A DNA stretch of 64,000 nucleotides, from contig NZ_OBMO01000020.1 of NCBI RefSeq assembly GCF_900217905.1, positions 39,962 through 103,961 on the forward strand, given 5' to 3'. The notes below the pieces were generated by a model. That model made no database searches. It was not told the DNA's origin and was given only the letters and a program-made list of their open reading frames with translations. Below, one piece after another: positions 18,255 to 27,158 of this stretch. This DNA is from Alloalcanivorax xenomutans. Its GTDB lineage: Bacteria > Pseudomonadota > Gammaproteobacteria > Pseudomonadales > Alcanivoracaceae. Every line of letters starts with the position of its first letter. Position 1 is the first letter of the stretch. Made by a program: the position numbers and the translations under genes.

Positions 18255-18775
18255 TATTCCAGCTCCTCGAAGGCGTGATTCTGGTTGGTGTAAATACAGA
18301 TGTCACCGGCGATCTTCAGGCTTTTCTCGACAATCTCGCGGGCGCTCAGATCGGTGTTTTCCAGCAGTGCCGTGGCGGCGGACTGGGCGAAGGGGCCGCC
18401 GGAGCCGATAGCGATAAGCCCCTGTTCCGGCTCCACCACGTCGCCGTTACCGGTGATGATCAGGGAGTTGTCCTTGTCGGCCACCGCCAGCAGCGCTTCC
18501 AGGCGGCGCAGGGCGCGGTCGGTGCGCCAGTCCTTGGCCAGCTCCACGGCGGCCCGGACCAGATGGCCCTGGTGTTTTTCCAATTGCGCCTCGAAACGCT
18601 CGAACAGAGTGAAGGCGTCCGCGGTGCCGCCGGCGAAACCGGCGATCACCTTGCCATGGTAAAGGCGGCGTACTTTACGGGCGTTGCCTTTCATAACGGT
18701 GTTTCCCAGGCTCACCTGGCCGTCGCCGCCGATCACCACATTGGTGCCGCGTCGAACGGATACGATAGTGGTCAC
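18254..18775 (-). CDS. hslV: HslV, peptidase subunit of the HslUV protease
   Basis: Threonine peptidase of the proteasome-like HslUV complex, 173 residues. After Met removal the nucleophile is Thr2 ([10 protein letters not shown]), and the family sequence [20 protein letters not shown] is partly visible. The start codon is GTG at 18775 with TAAGGAG eight bases upstream. A heat-shock-sigma-like promoter lies 31-57 bp before the start. First gene of hslV-hslU. Confidence 0.97.
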   Translation of the reverse strand: MTTIVSVRRGTNVVIGGDGQVSLGNTVMKGNARKVRRLYHGKVIAGFAGGTADAFTLFERFEAQLEKHQGHLVRAAVELAKDWRTDRALRRLEALLAVADKDNSLIITGNGDVVEPEQGLIAIGSGGPFAQSAATALLENTDLSAREIVEKSLKIAGDICIYTNQNHAFEELE

Positions 18776-18805
18776 GCGTCTATCTCCTTATTCGTGTTCC
18801 GGGGG

Positions 18806-18832
18806 ATATGCGGGTGGAGGGCGGGATTTCAA
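18806..18832 (-). promoter_or_regulatory. Sigma-32-like heat-shock promoter of hslVU
   Basis: On the minus strand ATTGAAA (TTGAAA, 18832 to 18827) is followed after 12-13 nt by CCCGCATAT (18814 to 18806). This resembles the sigma-32 consensus CTTGAA, 13-17 nt, CCCCATTT. Position just upstream of hslV fits the known heat-shock control of this operon in E. coli. Two of the consensus positions differ, so it is a candidate only. Confidence 0.5.
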
Positions 18833-18850
18833 TGGTGGGTTGAGGAAGTC

Positions 18851-18954
18851 AGCGCCGGGCGGGGTAATGCCGGACACGCTGCGAGTACGTCCATGTAGGC
18901 TCGGGTTTGGCCATCCTTGGCCAAACACGGTCCGGCATTACCCCGCCCGGCGCT
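18851..18954. repeat. Long perfect inverted repeat upstream of hslV
   Basis: 25-bp arms match perfectly: 18851-18875 (beginning AGCGCCGGGCGGGG) and 18930-18954. The 54-nt interior contains a second perfect hairpin, GTTTGGCC at 18905-18912 with GGCCAAAC at 18919-18926. It lies between the SPOR gene's stop and the hslV promoter. No T-run is present. It resembles the other intergenic palindromes of this window in style but not in sequence. Confidence 0.7.
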
Positions 18955-19065
18955 TCTCGGCGTCATATGCCGCGATGAAATCCAAGCGGGGGGTTCGAGA
19001 TACGCCAAACAGGGTCCCGGAACCCTCACACCACACCGCTTGGGCTGCGCGGCAGGGAGAGTGGT

Positions 19066-19719
19066 TTACTTCTTCACCTGGATCGGCAGGGTTTCCACGC
19101 CGTTGGAGGCCAGCTGGTCCTGGGCCTTATGCAAGGTGTTGACGCTGTTGTAAGGGCCGATCATGACCCGGTGCCAGGTGTCGCCATTTTCCAGCTTTAC
19201 CGGTTGCAGACGCACTTCATAGCCCTTGAGGATCAGCTCGGCGCGGCGGCGGTCGGCGTCGCTGGCGTTACGGAAACTGCCAGCCTGAAGCATATAGATC
19301 TTGCCGTCGCCGGCATTGGCGGTGGTGCCGCCGTTCGTGCTGGTGTCGGGTTTGGCGGCGGTGGACGGTTTGTCATCACGGCCGGAGGTGGCCGGCTTTT
19401 TCGCTGGTGCCGGTTTCTCGTCCTTGGATTTGGGCACGATCACTTCCATCTTCGGCAGCACCGCGTAGAAGTCGAAGGTCGGCTCGTCGCCATTGGCCTT
19501 GGGGGTGTCGCCGTTTTTGCCTTTGCCCTGGCCGGACTGTTCCGGGGCTTTCACCAGGGTGGCGGTGCCCGCTTCTTTCTGTACCTGGGCCAGATGCACC
19601 AGGAACGCCAGGAACAAACCGGCCGCCACGCCGGTGAACAGCCAGACCCAGCCCGGGACCTGGCGCTTTTTGCTGTTCTTGCGAGGGCTGCGGCTGGCGC
19701 CGCGGGTGTTCTTTGCCAT
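19066..19719 (-). CDS. FtsN-like SPOR-domain membrane protein
   Basis: 217-residue bitopic protein. A basic N-terminus (about 20 residues) is followed by one membrane helix (about 24-44, VWLFTGVAAGLFLAFLVHL). Then come a long Lys/Pro/Ala-rich periplasmic linker (about 55-140) and a C-terminal SPOR domain (about 141-217, IYMLQAGSFRNASDADRRR). SPOR domains bind denuded glycan strands at the division septum, so a cell-division or peptidoglycan role is expected. The first ATG base is the last base of the argS stop (TAATG). The gene pair argS-SPOR upstream of hslV is conserved in pseudomonads. Confidence 0.88.
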   Translation of the reverse strand: MAKNTRGASRSPRKNSKKRQVPGWVWLFTGVAAGLFLAFLVHLAQVQKEAGTATLVKAPEQSGQGKGKNGDTPKANGDEPTFDFYAVLPKMEVIVPKSKDEKPAPAKKPATSGRDDKPSTAAKPDTSTNGGTTANAGDGKIYMLQAGSFRNASDADRRRAELILKGYEVRLQPVKLENGDTWHRVMIGPYNSVNTLHKAQDQLASNGVETLPIQVKK

Positions 19720-21473
19720 TACATACGCTCCAGCGGCGTCAGTCCAAGCAGTCGCAGGCCCTCGGACAGGGTGCGGGCGGTCAGGGCGGCCAGCTTCAGG
19801 CGGCTGGCGCGCAGGGCGTCGTCATCGCCGGACAGGATCGGGCAGTGCTCGTAGAAGCTGGAGAACAGCCCGGCCACGTCGTAGAGGTAGGCGCACAACA
19901 GATGGGGCTGACCCTTGTCCGCCACCGACTGCACCGCCTCGCCGAACTGCACCAGACGGGCGGCCAGGGCCTGTTCCGCTTCCTCGCGCAACAGCAATTC
20001 GCCAGTCACCTGATCCAGCGACAGACCGGCCTTGCGGAACACGCTGACCACCCGGGTGTAGGCGTACAGCAGGTAGGGCGCGGTGTTGCCATCGAAGCTC
20101 AGCATCAGATCGAAATTGAACACGTAGTCGCTGGTGCGGTTCTTGCTCAGATCCGAGTATTTCACCGCGCCGATACCAACGGCGTGGGCGATGGCGCGCA
20201 ACTCGTCCTGATCCAGCTCCGGATTCTTCTCGCTGACCAGTTGGTAGGCCCGCTGCTCCGCTTCGTCGAGCAGGTCGATCAGCTTCACGGTGCCGCCGTC
20301 GCGGGTTTTGAACGGCTTGCCGTCGGGGCCGTTCATGGTACCGAAGCCCATGTGGGCCAGATCCACTCCAGCGCCGACAAAACCGGCTTCGCGGGCCACC
20401 GCGAACATTTGCTGGAAGTGCAGGGCCTGACGTTGATCAACGAAATACAGGATGCGATCAGCGTGCAACTGGTTGGCGCGGTAACGCAGGGCCGCCAGAT
20501 CGGTGGTGGCATAGAGGTAGCCGCCGTCCGCCTTGCGCACGATCACCGGCAGAGTGTCCCCGTCCTTGTTGCGGAACTCGTCCAGGAACACACACAGGGC
20601 GCCCTGGTCCTCGGTGAGCAGGCCGGCGGCGTCCAGGTCCGCCACGACTTTTGGCAGGTCATCGTTATAAGTGCTTTCGCCGCGCACATCGGCGGCGGTG
20701 AGGCTGACGCCCAGGCGCTCATAGACGGCGTAGCAATGGCTCAGGGAGACCTGGTTGAACTCGTTCCACAGTTTCAGGCAGTACTCGTCACCGGACTGCA
20801 GCTTCACCACCAAAGCACGGGCGCGATCGGCGAACTCCGGGGACTCATCGAAACGCAGCTTGGCGGCGCGGTAGAAGGTTTCCAGATTGGCCAGTTCGCG
20901 GCTCAGCTCGGTTGCGCCTTCCTCGGCTTTCTGTTCCTCCAGATACGCCAGCAGCATGCCGAACTGGGTGCCCCAGTCGCCCACGTGGTTCTGGCGGATC
21001 ACCTTGTGGCCGAGAAATTCCAGCGAGCGCACCACGGCATCGCCGATAATGGTGGAGCGCAGATGGCCGACGTGCATTTCCTTGGCCAGGTTGGGGCCGG
21101 AATAGTCCACCACCACGGTTTGCGGCTGCCGCGGACGGGGCACCGCCAGATGCTCGTCGGCCAGGGCCGCTTCCAGCTGCGAGGCAAGCCAGTTGTCGGA
21201 TTGAAAAAAATTGATAAAACCGGGGCCGGCGATCTCTGTTTTCGCCAGGGCCGGGTCTTCCGGCAGGGCATCCACCAGCGCCTGGGCCAGATCGCGGGGT
21301 TTCAAGCCGGCGGGCTTGGCCAGCATCAGCGCGATGTTGGTGGCGAAGTCGCCGTGGCTTTTATCCTTGGTACGCTCAATCCGCACCGGCCGGCGCGCTT
21401 CGGCGGGCAGCACGCCGTTGGCGGTCAGGGTATCCAGGGCGCTGTCGATCAGCGCGATCAGACGGTCTTTCAT
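19719..21473 (-). CDS. argS: Arginyl-tRNA synthetase
   Basis: Class I aminoacyl-tRNA synthetase charging tRNA-Arg; cytosolic. 584 residues, close to the usual 560-590. An N-terminal Add-1 domain is followed by the HIGH-type signature [20 protein letters not shown] (around residue 125) and the catalytic core. The KMSKS equivalent is degenerate ([15 protein letters not shown]), as is usual in this enzyme. A C-terminal anticodon-binding domain ends [13 protein letters not shown], a hallmark. It overlaps the SPOR gene by one base and follows the emrBA pair on the same strand after 95 bp. Confidence 0.97.
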   Translation of the reverse strand: MKDRLIALIDSALDTLTANGVLPAEARRPVRIERTKDKSHGDFATNIALMLAKPAGLKPRDLAQALVDALPEDPALAKTEIAGPGFINFFQSDNWLASQLEAALADEHLAVPRPRQPQTVVVDYSGPNLAKEMHVGHLRSTIIGDAVVRSLEFLGHKVIRQNHVGDWGTQFGMLLAYLEEQKAEEGATELSRELANLETFYRAAKLRFDESPEFADRARALVVKLQSGDEYCLKLWNEFNQVSLSHCYAVYERLGVSLTAADVRGESTYNDDLPKVVADLDAAGLLTEDQGALCVFLDEFRNKDGDTLPVIVRKADGGYLYATTDLAALRYRANQLHADRILYFVDQRQALHFQQMFAVAREAGFVGAGVDLAHMGFGTMNGPDGKPFKTRDGGTVKLIDLLDEAEQRAYQLVSEKNPELDQDELRAIAHAVGIGAVKYSDLSKNRTSDYVFNFDLMLSFDGNTAPYLLYAYTRVVSVFRKAGLSLDQVTGELLLREEAEQALAARLVQFGEAVQSVADKGQPHLLCAYLYDVAGLFSSFYEHCPILSGDDDALRASRLKLAALTARTLSEGLRLLGLTPLERM

Positions 21474-21568
21474 GGTTTCTCAAGACGGGTTCGATTGGGC
21501 GGCGATTGTACGTGAATCCGGATCGAATTGCCGCCCCCTGGAAGGCGCGCCGGAGGTCCGGCCCGTCC

Positions 21569-22732
21569 TTAATTGCCCCTCACATCGATATCCACTTCCA
21601 CCATCATCCCCGGACCGATCAGATCCAGCGGGCCATCCTCCAGGCGGATGCGCACTGGCAGGCGCTGGGTGATCTTGGTGAAATTGCCGGAAGGGTTGGG
21701 ATCCGGCAACAGCGCGAACTGGCTGGTGGCGGCGCGGCCGATGACCTGCACCGAGCCGCTGAAAGATTCGTTCGGATAGGCATCAACGGTGATTTTCACC
21801 GGCTGGCCTGGGCGCAGTTCGGCCACATCGGTTTCCTTGATGTTGGCCGCCACCCACAGGTCCTCCGGATCGTGCATCATCAGAATCGGTTGTCCCGGTG
21901 ACACGTATTCGCCCTGGTCGATCAGGGTTTTATTGACTACACCGTTGATCGGGCTGCGTACGGTGAGATCCTCCAGGCGCAGTTCCTGCTGCGCCAGTCG
22001 CGCCTTGGCCTCTTCCAGTTGTTGCCGGGCGATTCCGACCTGGGCTTTCATCACCGTAGGCGGCGGCAGGGGCACTTGCACGCCATTGAGAAAACCGACG
22101 TGGGCGTTGTCGGCCTGCGCCTGACTGACTGCCACCTCTTCCCGCGAGCGCTGATATTCGGCCTGGGCGGCCTGGTAAGTGTAGTAGTCCTGATCCCGTT
22201 GCTGCTGTGAAACGGCGCCGCGCTGGTGCAGGGCGTCGGACCGCTCAAAATCCTTGCGGGCCTGAGTCAGCCGTGCCCGGGCCGCTCTTTCCGCCGCTTT
22301 GACCGACTGCAGTTGCTGGCTGGTGATGTGCAGGCCGCCCTCGAATTGCTGTTGGCCGAGGTCCAGACGGGCCTGTTCATAGTCGAGCCTGGCCTGCATC
22401 GAGGCGACGCTGGCTTGCAGGGTCTTCAGCTGCTGTTGATCCGGCTCACTGTACAGGCGGGCCACCACGTCGCCCTTTTGCAACCGGTCTCCCTCGGTGA
22501 GGGTGAACTCCGGGACCCAGCCAGGCAGCCGGCTGCTGACAGTGACCTGACTGGACATCACCCGGGCGTCCTGGGCGCTGACGTGAGTGAGCCGGTGATG
22601 GATGGCGAAGGCTATCCAGATCAGGCACGCCACCACCAGAGCCACCAGCGCGGCGAGCTTCAGCCACCGCGAGGGACGGCGCGGATAGCGGGAACGGGAC
22701 GAGCTGTCGGTCATGGTGTCGTCATCCTTCAT
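21569..22732 (-). CDS. EmrA-type membrane fusion protein of a drug efflux pump
   Basis: 387-residue HlyD-family periplasmic adaptor anchored by one helix (about residues 24-45, LAALVALVVACLIWIAFAI). A biotinyl-lipoyl half-domain and an alpha-helical hairpin rich in Gln and Ala (about 90-200) follow. The second lipoyl half has VRSPINGVVNKTLIDQGEYV, then a beta-barrel. It would link the inner-membrane EmrB-like transporter to an outer-membrane channel; no TolC gene is adjacent. The ATG at 22732 overlaps the emrB stop (ATGA); a second ATG at 22714 has AAGGA ten bases upstream and could be the real start. Confidence 0.9.
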   Translation of the reverse strand: MKDDDTMTDSSSRSRYPRRPSRWLKLAALVALVVACLIWIAFAIHHRLTHVSAQDARVMSSQVTVSSRLPGWVPEFTLTEGDRLQKGDVVARLYSEPDQQQLKTLQASVASMQARLDYEQARLDLGQQQFEGGLHITSQQLQSVKAAERAARARLTQARKDFERSDALHQRGAVSQQQRDQDYYTYQAAQAEYQRSREEVAVSQAQADNAHVGFLNGVQVPLPPPTVMKAQVGIARQQLEEAKARLAQQELRLEDLTVRSPINGVVNKTLIDQGEYVSPGQPILMMHDPEDLWVAANIKETDVAELRPGQPVKITVDAYPNESFSGSVQVIGRAATSQFALLPDPNPSGNFTKITQRLPVRIRLEDGPLDLIGPGMMVEVDIDVRGN

Positions 22733-24318
22733 TGTGTTGCCGGGTTGTTGGCGGGGGCATTGGTCACGGGGCGGGGCCGGTTATGCAGGCGGCTCAACAG
22801 CACTGAGGGGATCGCCACCAGCACCAGGCTGGCCACCAGAATCCAGAACCCGTCCTGGTAAGCGAAAATCGATGCCCAGATGGTTTCCAGTCGCCCCATT
22901 AAATGCCCGGCCATGGCCTGTAGGTGGGTGTCCGGAACACCCAGGCGGCCGGCCAGTTCGGCCAGTTGGCTCAGTTGCTGCTGGGCGGTGCTGTTGCCGG
23001 CGTGCACGCCGGCGTTGAGTTGCTGGCCATGCTCCACGGTGCGGCGTTCCAGCATGATTACCAGCCCAGCGGTGCCGAGCGCGCCGCCCAACTGCATGGC
23101 GAAATTGATGGCGCCGGAGCCGTGGCCGGTGAGGCGAGGCTCCAGCGCGGCGATGGCCTTGGACAGGGTGGGTGGTGGGAACGCCGCCATGCCCACGGAA
23201 AGAATCGCCATGGTGGTGGCCAGGTATGCGAAGGAGGTATCCCAGTCCATCAGCGCCATGTGCCAGACCGCGAACAGGGCGCAGGCCAGCCCCGGCAAGG
23301 TCAGCCAGTGCGCCGGATAACGATCGCTGAGGCGGCCCACCAGCGGTACCAGAATCGCCAGCACCAGAGTGGAAGGCAGAAAAATCTTGCCGGCGCTGAC
23401 CGGACTGTAATGCAGAACGGTCTGCACGAATTGGGGTAGCAGATACATGATGCCGTAGAAAGTGCCGCCGAACAGGAACATGGCGGAGGTGCCGGTCACG
23501 AACAAGCGGTTGCGGAAGATGGCCAGATCCAGCAGCGGGTGGCGGCAGCGCTTCTGCCACAGGAAAAAAGCGGTGCCCAGCAGAACGCCGGTGACAATCA
23601 GTATGGGCACCCGGGGATCATCCCAGCCCCAGCGTTGACCATTGGACAAGGCCGCCAGTAGGGAGAAAACGGCGGCGAAGGAGATCGCCACGCCGGCCCA
23701 GTCAAACGGTGAACGCGGCCCTTTGCCCTCGTGAGTGGGTAAAAAGAAGTAGCCCATCACCACCGCGGCGACACAGATCGGCAGCGTGATGAAGAAGACG
23801 TAACGCCAGGTGAAATTCTCCACCAGCCAGCCGCCGATCACCGTGGCCAGAGTCAGCGGCAGCCCCAGACACATGCCGTACATGGCGGTGGCCATGCCCC
23901 GGCCTTCCGGCGGGTAGGCGGCGAACAGAGCCTCCATGGCCACCGGCCGGATCAGTCCGGTCATCGCCCCCTGAATGACCCGGGCCGCCACCAGCGCCGC
24001 CATGCCCTCGCCCAGACCGCCGAGCAGGGAGGCGGCGATGAACACCAGCAACAGTCCCATGAAGGTAGCGCGCTGGCCCACCGCCGACACCAGCCAGGGG
24101 GCCACCAGCAGGGATACGGTGGTGGAAGCCAGAAAGCCGGTGGACAGCCATTGCACCTGGCTGTCGCTCATGCCGAAGGCGCCCTTTATATAAGGAATGG
24201 CGACGTTGACGATGGTGATCGACATGCCAAGCGCCACCAGACCAAGCATGACGGTGAGCGTTACCCACAGACGGTAACGCGGACCGTAACGCTGGAACAG
24301 AATGTCCACCTGACTCAT
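22729..24318 (-). CDS. EmrB/QacA-type MFS drug-efflux transporter (DHA2)
   Basis: 529-residue inner-membrane proton antiporter with about 14 membrane segments, the DHA2 layout. Recognisable are the N-terminal helix GLVALGMSITIVNVAIPYIK (motif D1-like), VQWLSTGFLAS, and the C-terminal helix FWILVASLVLVAIPSVLL. It precedes the EmrA-type adaptor with a four-base overlap, so the order is transporter first, unlike E. coli emrAB. AGGAG lies upstream of the ATG. No regulator gene is adjacent. The pair lies between argS and priA, genes that are neighbours in Pseudomonas as I recall. Confidence 0.92.
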   Translation of the reverse strand: MSQVDILFQRYGPRYRLWVTLTVMLGLVALGMSITIVNVAIPYIKGAFGMSDSQVQWLSTGFLASTTVSLLVAPWLVSAVGQRATFMGLLLVFIAASLLGGLGEGMAALVAARVIQGAMTGLIRPVAMEALFAAYPPEGRGMATAMYGMCLGLPLTLATVIGGWLVENFTWRYVFFITLPICVAAVVMGYFFLPTHEGKGPRSPFDWAGVAISFAAVFSLLAALSNGQRWGWDDPRVPILIVTGVLLGTAFFLWQKRCRHPLLDLAIFRNRLFVTGTSAMFLFGGTFYGIMYLLPQFVQTVLHYSPVSAGKIFLPSTLVLAILVPLVGRLSDRYPAHWLTLPGLACALFAVWHMALMDWDTSFAYLATTMAILSVGMAAFPPPTLSKAIAALEPRLTGHGSGAINFAMQLGGALGTAGLVIMLERRTVEHGQQLNAGVHAGNSTAQQQLSQLAELAGRLGVPDTHLQAMAGHLMGRLETIWASIFAYQDGFWILVASLVLVAIPSVLLSRLHNRPRPVTNAPANNPATQ

Positions 24319-24414
24319 GCATGCTCCTGATGGCCCAGGGATCGAAAAAGCCCGGGTGGGGTGCGCGGGAAGCCGCCAGTTTAGTCAAGTGAGGTGACGT
24401 ATTCCAATGGCGAA

Positions 24415-26613
24415 TTACACCATCTCGGTGGGATCCACATCCAGATGCCAGCGGCAATGGCGGGCGGAGGGCAAGCTTCGGGCATGACGCACCAGGGCGT
24501 CGAGCACGGCGTGCAGAGCCGGGCGCTGGGGCGCCTGCAGCAGCAGTTGGGCGCGATAGCGGCCGGCCCGTTTTTCCATCGGCGCCGGCGCCGGTCCGAG
24601 CAGGTTCACACTGTCGTCATCGACGTTACTGTTCTGCTGGAAGGGCGCCGCGCACTCATCAAGAAAGGCCAGGGCCTTGTCCATGGACATGGCCTCGCAG
24701 CGCAGTAAGGCGAGATGGCCGAACGGCGGAAGCCCGGCCATGCGCCGTTCCTCCAGCAGCGTGTCGGCGAGGGCGTGGTAGTCGCCAGCGGCGGCCAGGC
24801 GCACCAGATGATGATCGGTATGGCGGCTTTGCAGCAGCACCCGGCCACGCAGATCTTTCCGCCCGGCGCGGCCAGCCACTTGCAGCAGCAATTGCGCGGC
24901 CTGTTCCGGGCCACGGAAGTCGGCGCTGAGGAAACCGGCGTCCAGATTGGTGATCACCACCAGACTCAGGCGTGGAAAGTGGTGGCCCTTGGCCAGCATC
25001 TGCGTCCCCACCAGCACCGCCGGCGCGCCGGCGCGGATCTCCGCCAGTTTGGCGTCCAGGCTGCCCTTGCGGCGAGTGGTGTCCCGGTCGATGCGAACCA
25101 CGGGAGCCTGGCAATGATCACTCAACAGAGCCTCCAGTTTTTCCGTGCCGGCGCCGGCGTCGATCAGATTGCTGGAGCCGCATTCCGGGCAGCGCCGCGG
25201 CACCCGCTGCTGGTGATCGCAGTGGTGACAACGCAACTGCGACAAGCTGCGATGCCAGGTCATGACGCTGTCGCAGCGCGGGCACTCCGCCTGCCAGCCG
25301 CAGTCCCGGCACAGGATCACCGGCGCGAAGCCGCGCCGGTTGAGGAACACCAGAGCCTGTTCACCACGGCGCACGGTGTCTTCGATGGCGGTCAGAGCGG
25401 AGGGCAGCAGCGGCGCGTCCGGGGCGGCATCCCGGGCATCCAGCAGCTCGATATCCGGCAGCGCGGCGCCGCCCGCCCTTTCGCGCAAACGCAGCCACTG
25501 GTAACGGCCGGTGTGGGCCAGATGCAGGGTTTCCAGGGCCGGAGTGGCGCTGCCGTGGACAACCGGAATGTTCCATTGGCGGGCGCGCCACGTGGCCAGG
25601 TCCCGGGCGTGGTAGCGGAAACCGTCCTGTTGCTTCAGGGACCCGTCATGGGCTTCGTCGACGATGATCAGCCCCGGTGCATGTAACGGTGTGAATATCG
25701 CCGAACGGGTGCCGATAATGATGCGTGCCCGGCCTTCGCCGGCGGCAAGCCAGGCTTCCAGCCGTTCGCGGTCGTTCAGGCCTGAATGCATGACCGTCAC
25801 CGGCACCGCGAAACGTTGGCGGAAACGGCGCAGGGTCTGCGGCGTCAGGCCGATTTCCGGCACCAGTACCAGCACCTGCCGGCCAGCCGCCAACACCGGC
25901 GCCATTGCCTGCAGATACACTTCGGTTTTGCCGCTGCCGGTGACGCCGTCCAGCAGGAACGGTTGAAACCCGCTGGCCTGATTGATCGCCTCGATCGCCA
26001 GTCGTTGCTCCGGACTGGCGCTCAGAGCAGGCTCGGCGAGGACATCCGCTGGCAGCGCTGGTACCTGCGGCAGGTGCTCCTCGCGCTCCGCCCACTGCTT
26101 CTCCCGCAGGGCCTGGAGCGCCGGGCGCGATACCGACAGCGCTTCCAGCATGGCCGGGGTGAGGCCGTCCGGGTGTTCGGCCAGCAGGGCCAGGGCTTCC
26201 TGTTGGCGTGGAGCCCGCTTCAGGCGGTCCGCCGTCACGTGCCGGCCGCGGTCGGTGATGCGCCAGCGGATCTCGGCGTCCGGCCGTGCCGCCTGCCCTT
26301 GGCGCAGCAGTGTTGGCAGCACGAAATTCAATACTTCGCCAAGGGGGTGGTGATAGTAGCCGGCGGCCCATTCGCACAGGGTGTAGAGCCGCTCATCGAT
26401 GATCGGCGCTTCGTCGAGTACTCGTTTGACCGCCTTGAGGGTCTTCAGGCTGCTGGGCTGATGATCGTGGACCACGCCCACCAGGGTCCGTTTGCCGAAC
26501 GGCACTTCCACCCGGGCGCCACGGGGCGGCACCGGCGTCTCCGGTGGCAGGGAATAGTCAAAACAGCCTGGCAGGGGGACCGGCAAGGCAACCTGTAAGG
26601 TGGAGAGCGGCAC
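24415..26613 (-). CDS. priA: Primosomal replication protein N' (helicase PriA)
   Basis: 3'-5' DNA helicase that restarts stalled replication forks. 732 residues, standard. An N-terminal fork-binding domain is followed by Walker A GVTGSGKTEVYLQ (about residue 230) and the DEAH box IIVDEAHDGS. A zinc-binding insert has eight Cys (CRDCGWQAECPRC, CHHCDHQQ, CPECGSSN). Motifs V and VI include VLVGTQMLAKGHHFP and QVAGRAGR. The start is GTG at 26613 with only a weak ribosome site. Divergent from rpmE, as in Pseudomonas. Confidence 0.97.
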   Translation of the reverse strand: MPLSTLQVALPVPLPGCFDYSLPPETPVPPRGARVEVPFGKRTLVGVVHDHQPSSLKTLKAVKRVLDEAPIIDERLYTLCEWAAGYYHHPLGEVLNFVLPTLLRQGQAARPDAEIRWRITDRGRHVTADRLKRAPRQQEALALLAEHPDGLTPAMLEALSVSRPALQALREKQWAEREEHLPQVPALPADVLAEPALSASPEQRLAIEAINQASGFQPFLLDGVTGSGKTEVYLQAMAPVLAAGRQVLVLVPEIGLTPQTLRRFRQRFAVPVTVMHSGLNDRERLEAWLAAGEGRARIIIGTRSAIFTPLHAPGLIIVDEAHDGSLKQQDGFRYHARDLATWRARQWNIPVVHGSATPALETLHLAHTGRYQWLRLRERAGGAALPDIELLDARDAAPDAPLLPSALTAIEDTVRRGEQALVFLNRRGFAPVILCRDCGWQAECPRCDSVMTWHRSLSQLRCHHCDHQQRVPRRCPECGSSNLIDAGAGTEKLEALLSDHCQAPVVRIDRDTTRRKGSLDAKLAEIRAGAPAVLVGTQMLAKGHHFPRLSLVVITNLDAGFLSADFRGPEQAAQLLLQVAGRAGRKDLRGRVLLQSRHTDHHLVRLAAAGDYHALADTLLEERRMAGLPPFGHLALLRCEAMSMDKALAFLDECAAPFQQNSNVDDDSVNLLGPAPAPMEKRAGRYRAQLLLQAPQRPALHAVLDALVRHARSLPSARHCRWHLDVDPTEMV

Positions 26614-26642
26614 GTGGAAATCCGGAAAACAGCGGTTACAGC

Positions 26643-26670
26643 TTGCGCATCGGGCGCAAACTGATATAGT
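26643..26670 (+). promoter_or_regulatory. Sigma-70 promoter of rpmE
   Basis: TTGCGC at 26643-26648 and TATAGT at 26665-26670 are 16 nt apart, about 77 bp before the rpmE start. Good hexamers and placement in the priA/rpmE divergent gap support it. Confidence 0.55.
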
Positions 26671-26747
26671 TCGCGTTCACTTTTCCCGGCGTAAGCCAGT
26701 GTGGTGCCCGGCCTTGATCGGGTAGCGACACGCAATGGAGCCCAGTT

Positions 26748-26966
26748 ATGAAAGCAGACATTCATCCTGAATACCAGGACGTGGCGATTTCCTGCAGCTG
26801 CGGAAACGTCATTCAGACCCGGTCCACCCGTGCGGGTGATTTTTCCGTGGACGTATGCTCCGCCTGCCACCCTTTCTATACCGGCAAGCAGAAGCAGGCG
26901 GACAGCGGCGGTCAGATCGACAAGTTCAAGCAGCGCTTTGGTGTGTTGCGCTCCAAGAAGAACTGA
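26748..26966 (+). CDS. rpmE: 50S ribosomal protein L31 (zinc-binding form)
   Basis: 72-residue large-subunit ribosomal protein. Begins [20 protein letters not shown] and has the four zinc ligands of the C+ form (Cys16, Cys18, Cys37 and Cys40, the latter pair in [13 protein letters not shown]). The C-terminus [11 protein letters not shown] is typical. The zinc form suggests that a zinc-free paralogue, if any, lies elsewhere. A strong hairpin terminator follows 28 bp after the stop. Confidence 0.97.
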   Translation: MKADIHPEYQDVAISCSCGNVIQTRSTRAGDFSVDVCSACHPFYTGKQKQADSGGQIDKFKQRFGVLRSKKN

Positions 26967-26993
26967 TCGTTCTCATTGCTTTGCGTTCCACCT

Positions 26994-27023
26994 GTAAAAA
27001 GCACCCTTTCGGGTGCTTTTTAC
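26994..27023 (+). terminator. Rho-independent terminator of rpmE
   Basis: GTAAAAAGCACCC, loop TTTC, GGGTGCTTTTTAC: perfect 13-bp arms with a five-base T run within the right arm. The flanking A run makes it potentially active on both strands. Confidence 0.9.
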
Positions 27024-27058
27024 GTTCATCGGCGGCATTGTTTTACATAAATAGCGGT

Positions 27059-27089
27059 TTTGCATCGATAGTGTTGATATCGATGCAAA
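27059..27089. promoter_or_regulatory. Operator-like perfect inverted repeat upstream of malic enzyme
   Basis: TTTGCATCGATA at 27059-27070 and its exact inverse TATCGATGCAAA at 27078-27089 are separated by GTGTTGA. Arms of 12 bp with a 7-nt spacer are typical of a dimeric regulator site. It lies 70-100 bp before the malic enzyme start, upstream of a TATAGT -10-like hexamer at 27119-27124. The regulator is not identified. Confidence 0.55.
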
Positions 27090-27158
27090 TTTACGTCGAT
27101 TGATATTTATTTGGCCAATATAGTGTTTTAAAGCCCGTTTCGGGGAGCGGAGACCACC

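Noticed and set aside
18326..18360. Possible tRNA or structured RNA genes anywhere in the window
   Set aside because: No cloverleaf with a TTC-type T-loop and CCA-compatible acceptor was seen while reading the gaps; a tRNAscan-SE run would be decisive.
19713..21515. 600-codon plus-strand frame opposite argS
   Set aside because: Composition is Gln/Gly/His rich with no domain; argS is unambiguous.
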